From Bacteroidales bacterium UBA2861 (GTDB lineage: Bacteria; Bacteroidota; Bacteroidia; Bacteroidales; UBA932), in NCBI GenBank assembly GCA_002350615.1, contig DEFD01000009.1, forward strand, positions 1 to 5,184: a stretch of 5,184 nucleotides of DNA. The letters are read 5' to 3'. Made by a program: the position numbers and the translations under genes. Shown in pieces: positions 1 through 5,184 of this stretch. The number at the start of each line of letters is the position of its first letter. Position 1 is the first letter of the stretch. A model generated the notes under the pieces. It worked only from the letters and a program-made list of their open reading frames with translations. It ran no database searches and had not been told where the DNA came from.

Positions 1-2
1 GA

Positions 3-2261
3 CTGGCCGTGAGCCTGGCGTTTGTGATTATCATCGGCAGTTATGCCTGGCAACAGTGGGCTGTGACGCGGGAAAATCCGGACAGGAAAAGCATCTATAC
101 CTTCAATCTGCCGGACTGGCCGGGACTGACTTTCGGATTCGCCGAGAAATTAGCGGATGCTGTCCCGGAAGTGGTGCAGACCGCCCGCTATTGTCCGGAC
201 ATACTGACCTACGTCCACGTTGACGATTCAGATATAGAAGCGCGCGTCATTGCCGTCGATCCTTCCTTTTTCAAACTGTTTCCGTATTATGGATTTGTGG
301 AGGGATCTCCGGAGAGCCTTACCACTAAGGAGGATGTGCTTCTCAGTGAATCCTTTGCGCGGGCGCATCACTTCAAAGTGGGAGATGTCCTGCATACGCG
401 GGACTGGGATTTCCGGGTTGCCGGCATCGTGGAAGACTTCCGTCAGACGCTTTTCCCTTCGGTCGATATTATCGCCCATCCAGACAGCTGGCTGAACGCC
501 CAGGCCTGGGAAGTCCCTTTCGACCGTTATGGCAGCACGATAACCTTTGCCCGTGTGGCTCCTGAAACGGACCGTGCTATGCTGCAAGCCAAAGCGGAAG
601 CGCTTTGCAAAGAAATATACCCGGGCATGTTCGGAACGTCCTTCCTTGAAACCTTGTCCGTGGAGCGCCTCGATGAGATTTTCTTCAAGGAGTACGACGG
701 CAACCCGCAAGCCTATCGCCACGGAGACATCGGTACGCTCAGGATCTTGTTGCTGGTGGGCTTGCTGCTTCTTCTGTCAGCTGTTTTCAATTATATCAAT
801 CTGAGTTTCGCCCTGGCCGGAAAGCGGGCCAAGGAGATGGCAACTCGCCGTCTGCTGGGTGAAGAGAAACGCAGTATCGTACTCCGGCAGATTGTCGAAT
901 CCATCCTGTTTACAGCACTCTGTTTTGGAATCGGCCTGCTGCTGGCATATGCCTTTGTGCCGTCGTTCAACCGCCTGATTAATGATCCGGATGTCCCGGT
1001 CTCTATCTTGATGCGGCCGGGTTACGTAATTGCCTATCTGGCTCTCATTGTCCTGACCGGCGCGATTTCCGGGATTCTGCCTGCATTATTGTCAAGCCGA
1101 TACTCGCCCATCGATGTGGTACGCGGTACATTCCGCCACCAGGCGAAGATGACTTTCAACAAGGTCTTCATTGTACTGCAAAGTGCGCTGTCGGTGTTCC
1201 TGCTGGCCATGGCCCTCGTCATGGAGGCGCAGTATCGTCTGTCGATGAACCGACCGCTCCACGCGAATATCGAGGACGTCTATTATCTTCGTGTCCAGAG
1301 CCGTTCCGACCAGGGGCCACTGGCCGATATCCTGGCGGCATTGCCCTGCGTGAAAAGAATCGGATTCAGCCAGGGGGCTCCGGGCGCCCGGACGGGAGGA
1401 CAGTTTTCGCTGACCCGCGACGGAAGCGAGATCATGTACCGGACCTTCAAGATGGACAGCACCGCCTTCGACATTTTCCATTTTGAGAAACTGAAGGACT
1501 TTGAGGCGCCCAAATTCAATGCCGTTTGGTTTGGCGAGGCGGCTTTTGCGGCATCGGGATTTGACGACGAGTATCACGACATCAGCCAGACGCTGTCCCA
1601 AAGGACGCGGGGGTGTGAGTATGTGGCCGGCGTGATCAAGGATTTCCCGGTGAATCTGTCCAACGCCGGAACGGAAGATTATCTCTTCGTGTCCGTCATG
1701 AAGCGTGAGGACTTGATGTGGGGAGGCTGGGTCATCGAGACCGTCGGTGACCGGGCGGAGGCGCGGAAAGCAATCAGACAGGTATATGAGGACTGGAGCC
1801 GGACCAATATTGCCAGCGTGGCGGACAACGGTTTCCTCACGGAAAACTATCGGGAAGCGCTCCGCCCTGCCCGCAACAATATGCGCCTGCTGGAACTGTT
1901 TATGCTGCTCTCTGTCTTGATTTCCCTGCTGGGCCTGCTGGCCATGAGCACCTACTTCGCCGGCGAGCGCTCCAAGGACATCGCCGTGCGCAAGGTCTTC
2001 GGCAGCACCGTGGACGGAGAACTTTGGCACAGTGTACGGGAGTATATGATTCTTGTTGGCATAGCCTGCATCATCGGCATCCCTATCGCTGTGTGGGCGG
2101 CTCAGAAATACCTGGAGAGCTATATTTATCGGCTCGAAAACTATGGGTGGATTTTTGTCCTGGCCGTTGTCTTGACATTTGCCATGGCTTTCGGGTCCGT
2201 CCTCTGGCAAACCCTCAAGGCCGCCCGGACCAACCCGGCGACGGAACTGAAAAAGGAATAG
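3..2261 (+). CDS. FtsX/MacB-type ABC transporter permease P1 (5'-truncated by window edge)
   Basis: Membrane subunit of a type VII (MacB/LolCE/FtsX-like) ABC system in the inner membrane; substrate unknown. The frame is open from base 3 and ends at TAG 2259-2261, giving 752 visible residues. Comparison with the paralogue starting at 2966 indicates ~21 residues missing, so ~773 in full; the GTG at 9 is internal to TM1, not the start. Segments by eye: TM1 to ~60; periplasmic domain ~60-735; TM2 ~741-812; coupling-loop motif KEMATRRLLG ~831-860; TM3 ~903-965; TM4 ~1023-1091; TM5 ~1161-1226; second periplasmic domain ~1227-1880; TM6 ~1887-1958; motif DIAVRKVFG ~1977-2003; TM7 ~2043-2102; TM8 ~2148-2213. 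The two halves repeat one plan, like fused LolC/LolE half-permeases. No ATPase domain (no Walker A) is present, so a separate ATPase must serve it. The stop abuts the convergent minus-strand gene with no spacer. Family assignment is firm; cargo is not inferable. Confidence 0.93.
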   Translation: MAVSLAFVIIIGSYAWQQWAVTRENPDRKSIYTFNLPDWPGLTFGFAEKLADAVPEVVQTARYCPDILTYVHVDDSDIEARVIAVDPSFFKLFPYYGFVEGSPESLTTKEDVLLSESFARAHHFKVGDVLHTRDWDFRVAGIVEDFRQTLFPSVDIIAHPDSWLNAQAWEVPFDRYGSTITFARVAPETDRAMLQAKAEALCKEIYPGMFGTSFLETLSVERLDEIFFKEYDGNPQAYRHGDIGTLRILLLVGLLLLLSAVFNYINLSFALAGKRAKEMATRRLLGEEKRSIVLRQIVESILFTALCFGIGLLLAYAFVPSFNRLINDPDVPVSILMRPGYVIAYLALIVLTGAISGILPALLSSRYSPIDVVRGTFRHQAKMTFNKVFIVLQSALSVFLLAMALVMEAQYRLSMNRPLHANIEDVYYLRVQSRSDQGPLADILAALPCVKRIGFSQGAPGARTGGQFSLTRDGSEIMYRTFKMDSTAFDIFHFEKLKDFEAPKFNAVWFGEAAFAASGFDDEYHDISQTLSQRTRGCEYVAGVIKDFPVNLSNAGTEDYLFVSVMKREDLMWGGWVIETVGDRAEARKAIRQVYEDWSRTNIASVADNGFLTENYREALRPARNNMRLLELFMLLSVLISLLGLLAMSTYFAGERSKDIAVRKVFGSTVDGELWHSVREYMILVGIACIIGIPIAVWAAQKYLESYIYRLENYGWIFVLAVVLTFAMAFGSVLWQTLKAARTNPATELKKE
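4..29 (+). repeat. 26-bp direct repeat, copy 1 (TM1 of P1)
   Basis: Exact 26-bp identity with 3030-3055. It encodes the LAVSLAFVI part of TM1 and sits at the same codon phase in both permeases, so it reflects paralogy rather than a mobile element. Shorter exact matches also occur: 1875-1889 with 4916-4930, 1986-1999 with 5027-5040, and 2076-2089 with 5117-5130. Confidence 0.85.
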
Positions 2262-2591
2262 CTATCGTATGGAAGCAAATTGGTCCAGATACCGGTTGGC
2301 AGCAGCAAGTTCGGGGAGGTTACGCTTCTCGAAGGCGGCACAGTACAGCTCCCGGAAACGGCAAAGTTCCTCCCACATGGCACCGCGGGCCGAAGGCCCC
2401 TCGCCCAACCTCCCGTATCGTATTGTAAGGTCTATGAGTTCCTGGAAACGAGCGAAGGCACCCTGGGCGCGGTTTTCTTTCCCGGCGTCAAGGGCCTTCA
2501 GGACACGGGAAGTTTCGCTGCCGATGTTGGCCATCTGCTGCGGGAAAGACAATTCGGCCCATCGGCCGTTTTCCAGGGAAGCGTGCTGCAT
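2262..2591 (-). CDS. Small predicted helical protein of unknown function, coupled to DUF5674 gene
   Basis: 109-residue protein, start ATG at 2591-2589, stop TAG (plus-strand CTA at 2262-2264). No signal peptide, membrane segment or cysteine metal site is visible; it looks soluble, cytoplasmic and mostly helical. Recognisable blocks are LSFPQQMANIGSE (residues 14-26), ARFQELIDLTI (47-57), EELCRFRELYC (74-84) and RYLDQFA (100-106). From memory, similar small proteins with a membrane-free helical fold and an 'NIGSE...' block occur in diverse bacteria and archaea as uncharacterised proteins, but I cannot name a family with certainty. Its ATG follows directly on the TAA of the upstream DUF5674 gene (TAAATG), with no separate ribosome site, so translational coupling and joint function are likely. 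Its stop touches that of P1. The opposite strand is also open across this gene, but the coupling and the link to a recognisable family favour the minus strand. Function unknown. Confidence 0.75.
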   Translation of the reverse strand: MQHASLENGRWAELSFPQQMANIGSETSRVLKALDAGKENRAQGAFARFQELIDLTIRYGRLGEGPSARGAMWEELCRFRELYCAAFEKRNLPELAAANRYLDQFASIR

Positions 2592-2933
2592 TTATGCTGT
2601 AATGAATTTGTCGACAATGGATTTGATGGCTTCCCGAACCTCAGGGTCCTCAACGCCACGGGTTGGATTCCCTTGCCAGGAGCGAATATTGATGAGGGAG
2701 TCGAACTCTATGAAATCTTCGCCTTCTTCCTCTACCAAGAGATTGAAGCCCCAAAGATCCGGCTGTGCAGAGCCATCCTCCAGCAGAAGACGTTCCAAGT
2801 CTGCATGGAGGTCGGCATCAACGGCCAAAAGGCCTCGCTTGACATCGGCCACGCATTTAATCATGTCGCCGAAGGTATTATGCGCCAATTTTTTAAGCTC
2901 CGCTATGGAGATTGCCTGCTGAAGGATTTGCAT
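2592..2933 (-). CDS. DUF5674 family protein
   Basis: 113-residue soluble protein that I recognise as DUF5674, a family of unknown function. Conserved-looking blocks, numbered from the chosen ATG, are FGDMIK (21-26), LHAD (42-45), LLLEDGS (49-55), LWG-F-N (60-64), FIEFDSLINIR (74-84) and RGVEDPEVR (92-100). The length is normal for the family, so the gene looks intact. The minus frame can be extended to a TTG at 2951-2949, but that TTG lies inside a TAnnTTTG promoter box. The ATG at 2933-2931 also puts the protein's first residues where the family begins, so ATG is preferred. There is no clear Shine-Dalgarno sequence, as is usual in Bacteroidota. It is the first gene of a two-gene operon: its TAA is followed immediately by the ATG of the helical protein. 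It is divergent from P2 across 32 bp. Biochemical role is unknown; the conserved acidic and Asn/Arg positions hint at a binding or catalytic site, but that is inference. Confidence 0.85.
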   Translation of the reverse strand: MQILQQAISIAELKKLAHNTFGDMIKCVADVKRGLLAVDADLHADLERLLLEDGSAQPDLWGFNLLVEEEGEDFIEFDSLINIRSWQGNPTRGVEDPEVREAIKSIVDKFITA

Positions 2934-2965
2934 AATCAAGTGTTTTGACAAAGATACAAATAAAT
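2934..2965. other. 32-bp divergent intergenic gap
   Basis: This is the only non-coding stretch in the window, between the minus-strand DUF5674 start (2933) and the P2 start (2966). It is A/T-rich and must hold the 5' leaders of both genes. It contains the minus-strand TAnnTTTG box. A TTTG at 2927-2930, just outside the gap, could be a plus-strand -33 element, but no TAnnTTTG follows it before the P2 start, so a dedicated P2 promoter is not evident. No Shine-Dalgarno sequence is seen for P2; the A-rich run before its ATG may take that role. Confidence 0.6.
2949..2956 (-). promoter_or_regulatory. Probable Bacteroidota -7 promoter box (TATCTTTG) for the DUF5674 operon
   Basis: Read on the minus strand, 2956-2949 is TATCTTTG, an exact match to the Bacteroidota primary sigma -7 consensus TAnnTTTG. 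Transcription would begin a few bases downstream, near 2943, leaving a leader of ~10 nt before the ATG at 2933. The matching -33 TTTG is poor: the nearest candidate is TTTC at 2983-2980 with a 23-nt spacer, inside the first codons of P2. The box is convincing by position and sequence; the full promoter is only moderately supported. Confidence 0.55.
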
Positions 2966-5184
2966 ATGAATAGTTACCTGAAATTCCTTTCCCGCAACAA
3001 GTTGTACACCACCATCGAGGCGGTGGGGTTGGCCGTGAGCCTGGCGTTTGTGATTCTGATTGGCAGCTATGTGGTACAACAGTTCGAGGTCAAGTATGAG
3101 AACCCGAACTGGAGAGACGTGTACACTCTTGCCATGGTGGAAGACGGCTACCCGGATCAGTTGGGGCTCACTTACACCTTCACGGATGCCATCAAAGCGG
3201 CGGCGCCGGAGGTGGAAATGGCAGGCAGGTTGTCTCCGGTGGAGATGCTCATGACGCCGAAAGAAGGGACCCTGCAGGCAAAAGTAGTCACGGCCGACAG
3301 GAATTTCTTCGAACTGTTCCCGAATCTGACATTTGTCGAAGGCAGCCCGGAGGTGCTTTCGGATGCCGGCAACATGATTATCAGCGAGGAGTTTTCGCAC
3401 AAGTCCGGCCTGAAAGTCGGAGACAACTGGAAATTGGGAAAAGACTCCTTTACCGTCTCCGCCATCATGAAGGACTGGAAATCCACGCTCTTCGAGTATG
3501 CCGATATCGTCCTTTCCATTGATGGCCCCATCAAAGGTTTCTCCGACCCCAACGACCAGTTCGGCAGTGTCTATACTTTCGTAAAACTGAGCCCCGGGGC
3601 CGACAGGAATGCCTTGCAAGATAAGGCCGTTTCGGTTTGCAAAAGCCTCTATGGCGGTCTTTACGGGACATCCTTCCTGCAGGGGATACGGGTATATCGG
3701 CTGGACGAACTGCTCTTCGGGGATGTACACGGAAATACCATCAACGGCAATATCGCTCACAGCGACAAACGGACGCTGGACCTGCTCCTCGCAGCGGTAC
3801 TGCTCCTGCTTGTGAGTGCCGTATTCAACTATATCAACCTGAACATGGCGCTCAGCGCAAAACGGGCCCGTGAGATGGCCACAAGGCGGCTTATCGGCGC
3901 TTCGAAGGCTTCCATCTTCGGCCGGCGCATCCTGGAATCCCTGTTTTTTACGCTGGTGTGCTTTGCCGTCTCGCTCCTCCTGGCCGTCTGGTGGACGCCG
4001 ATGGTAAACCGCCTGCTGAACGACCCTGACATTGCCATCCGGATTCAGTTTACGCCTAAATACCTTGCCATTTTTACTGCCCTGGTGATTGTGGTGGGCC
4101 TGCTGTCTGGACTCCTCCCAGCCCTGTTTTCAGGCCGATGGAAGCCCATCGACGTTGTCCGCGGCAACTTCCGGGCGCAAAGCAAAATGACTTTCAGCAA
4201 GGTATTTATCATCCTGCAGAATGCGCTGTCGGTCCTGTTGATCGCCCTTGCCATCGTCATGGAAGCGCAGTACCGGAAATCGCTGAACCGGCCCGTTCAT
4301 GCCAATATCGGAGACAAGTACCTCATTCAGTCTGCCTCCTTTGGCCTGGCGTCTCTCAGAAGTTCATTGGAGGCGTTGCCTTTCGTCAAAAGCACAGGCT
4401 TGTCATTTCAAGTGCCAGGGCAGCAAGGGAATGGACAATATAGCAAAACAGTGGACGGCAAAGATATCCTCTACCGGGTTTACCACATGGACAAAGATGC
4501 CTTTGACATGCTTGGCTTCGATATTCAGGCCGATTACAATGCCCCCGTGAACAATACCGTCTGGTTCGGAGAATCGGCCTTTTCGGCTACCGGCTTTACC
4601 GCTGCGTCTCACGATATCGGAATTCTGAGCCAGAAATTGGGGAATTGCGAGAACATGGGCGGTGTCATTGCCGATTTTCCGGTCTCTTTGAACAATATGG
4701 GAATGAAGGAAAACATGATTGTCCTGGTAAATGATATGCAGACATCGTATCCTTATACCTACGGAATCTTGATGGAAATCGGCGGAGACCGGGAAGAGGC
4801 CAGGAAACAGATAAGGGAAACCTATGAGACCTGGAAGAAGGACAATATGGTCTATTACGAACTTGCCGACGGTTATCTGACGGAATTCTACGAAAAGGCG
4901 CTGCGGCCCGCCCGGAACAATATGCGCCTGATGGAGGTGTTCATGATACTGGCCCTGCTACTTTCACTCCTTGATTTGCTTGCCATGAGTACCTTCTATG
5001 CCGATGAAAAAGCCCATGACATCGCAGTGCGCAAGGTCTTTGGCGGCACGGTGGATTCAGAAACCAGGCGGACCATCCGCGACTACATGGTGATGGTGGG
5101 AATAGCCTGCGTCATAGGCATCCCTATCGCCGTCTATTCGGCCCAGGAGTATCTGAAAGAGTTCATTTACAGGCTGGAAGGCTA
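2966..5184 (+). CDS. FtsX/MacB-type ABC transporter permease P2 (3'-truncated by window edge)
   Basis: Paralogue of P1 with the same two-module, eight-TM plan and no ATPase domain; a predicted inner-membrane subunit of a MacB/LolCE-type exporter or extractor, cargo unknown. ATG 2966 is chosen because TAA lies in frame at 2933-2935, the next upstream option is only a TTG at 2945, and the N-terminus (FLSRNKLYTTIEAVGLAVS) has the basic stretch plus TM1 typical of the family. The frame is open to 5184 (739 full codons plus TA); ~38 residues including TM8 should lie beyond. By residue: TM1 ~17-37; periplasmic domain ~40-265; TM2 ~273-297; REMATRRLIG 302-311; TM3 ~326-346; TM4 ~366-388; TM5 ~413-434; second periplasmic domain ~435-650; TM6 ~656-678; DIAVRKVFG 685-693; TM7 ~707-727. 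Oddity: Asp670 sits inside TM6 where P1 has Gly. It may be co-transcribed with P1 despite the antiparallel genes between them. Confidence 0.94.
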   Translation, partial: MNSYLKFLSRNKLYTTIEAVGLAVSLAFVILIGSYVVQQFEVKYENPNWRDVYTLAMVEDGYPDQLGLTYTFTDAIKAAAPEVEMAGRLSPVEMLMTPKEGTLQAKVVTADRNFFELFPNLTFVEGSPEVLSDAGNMIISEEFSHKSGLKVGDNWKLGKDSFTVSAIMKDWKSTLFEYADIVLSIDGPIKGFSDPNDQFGSVYTFVKLSPGADRNALQDKAVSVCKSLYGGLYGTSFLQGIRVYRLDELLFGDVHGNTINGNIAHSDKRTLDLLLAAVLLLLVSAVFNYINLNMALSAKRAREMATRRLIGASKASIFGRRILESLFFTLVCFAVSLLLAVWWTPMVNRLLNDPDIAIRIQFTPKYLAIFTALVIVVGLLSGLLPALFSGRWKPIDVVRGNFRAQSKMTFSKVFIILQNALSVLLIALAIVMEAQYRKSLNRPVHANIGDKYLIQSASFGLASLRSSLEALPFVKSTGLSFQVPGQQGNGQYSKTVDGKDILYRVYHMDKDAFDMLGFDIQADYNAPVNNTVWFGESAFSATGFTAASHDIGILSQKLGNCENMGGVIADFPVSLNNMGMKENMIVLVNDMQTSYPYTYGILMEIGGDREEARKQIRETYETWKKDNMVYYELADGYLTEFYEKALRPARNNMRLMEVFMILALLLSLLDLLAMSTFYADEKAHDIAVRKVFGGTVDSETRRTIRDYMVMVGIACVIGIPIAVYSAQEYLKEFIYRLEG
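3030..3055 (+). repeat. 26-bp direct repeat, copy 2 (TM1 of P2)
   Basis: Second copy of the exact repeat at 4-29, 3026 bp downstream and in the same codon phase. The flanking bases differ mostly at synonymous or conservative positions, as expected for duplicated genes under selection on TM1. Confidence 0.85.

Noticed and set aside
9..11. GTG as start of P1
   Set aside because: It falls within TM1; the paralogue shows ~21 further residues upstream, and the frame is open to the window edge.
1092..2210. 372-codon open frame on the minus strand inside P1
   Set aside because: It is fully antisense to a clear permease gene, its translation is low-complexity and rich in His, Arg and Gln with no recognisable domain, and such shadows are common opposite GC-rich codons.
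2387..2399. GGGCC-GAA-GGCCC hairpin as a terminator
   Set aside because: The stem is only 5 bp with no T-run on either strand, and it lies inside the helical-protein gene.
2262..2933. Toxin-antitoxin (for example HEPN/MNT) reading of the small-gene pair
   Set aside because: Size and coupling fit, but no HEPN Rx4-6H motif, nucleotidyltransferase motif or DNA-binding motif is visible, and DUF5674 has no toxin role that I know of.
2280..2948. Plus-strand open frames (217-222 codons) across the small-gene pair
   Set aside because: They mirror the two minus-strand genes. The minus strand gives a recognisable DUF5674 protein and a TAAATG coupled start, while the plus frames give no recognisable protein.
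2945..2950. TTGACA as a classical -35 box for P2
   Set aside because: A -10 box at 16-18 bp spacing would fall beyond the P2 ATG, and this motif is not the Bacteroidota consensus.
2949..2951. TTG as start of the DUF5674 gene (six residues longer)
   Set aside because: The TTG lies inside the TAnnTTTG box and would probably not be transcribed; the ATG at 2933-2931 matches where the family begins.
2936..3760. 274-codon open frame on the minus strand opposite the P2 N-terminal half
   Set aside because: It is antisense to the P2 periplasmic domain, has no family resemblance, and would run into the DUF5674 promoter and start.

Overview
The window looks like chromosomal DNA from a member of the Bacteroidales (Bacteroidota), probably a gut- or rumen-type lineage of moderate GC content. 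Three things point there. It carries two long FtsX/MacB-type ABC permeases without a fused ATPase, a layout very common in that phylum. Start codons are preceded by A/T-rich sequence rather than Shine-Dalgarno motifs. A TAnnTTTG promoter box, the Bacteroidota -7 element, lies where one promoter is needed. The genus cannot be fixed from the sequence.

Layout. Positions 3-2261 (+) hold the first permease, P1. It lacks only its N-terminal ~21 residues, which lie left of the window. Positions 2262-2591 (-) hold a small predicted helical protein of unknown function. Positions 2592-2933 (-) hold a DUF5674-family protein, the upstream gene of a two-gene minus-strand operon (stop TAA followed at once by ATG). 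A 32-bp divergent gap follows. Positions 2966-5184 (+) hold the second permease, P2, a paralogue of P1. It is open to the right edge and should lose only ~38 C-terminal residues. Coding density is essentially total: the only non-coding stretch is 2934-2965. No RNA gene, insertion sequence, CRISPR array or convincing terminator was seen.

How the parts relate. P1 and P2 share one architecture: TM1, periplasmic domain, TM2-4, TM5, second periplasmic domain, TM6-8. Each chain therefore resembles two MacB/LolC/E half-permeases fused head to tail. They would need a separate LolD/MacB-like ATPase, which is not in the window, so a larger transporter cluster probably extends on one or both sides. Membrane and cytoplasmic coupling segments are much better conserved between the paralogues than the periplasmic parts, consistent with duplication followed by divergence in substrate or partner recognition.

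The most unusual point is the antiparallel DUF5674 gene pair between the two sister permeases. Its last stop codon abuts the P1 stop with no spacer, and its promoter overlaps the P2 start region. Any P1-P2 co-transcript would be antisense to the whole pair. No clearly new biological system is visible; the best candidates for follow-up are this embedded pair of uncharacterised small proteins and the possible non-contiguous operon.
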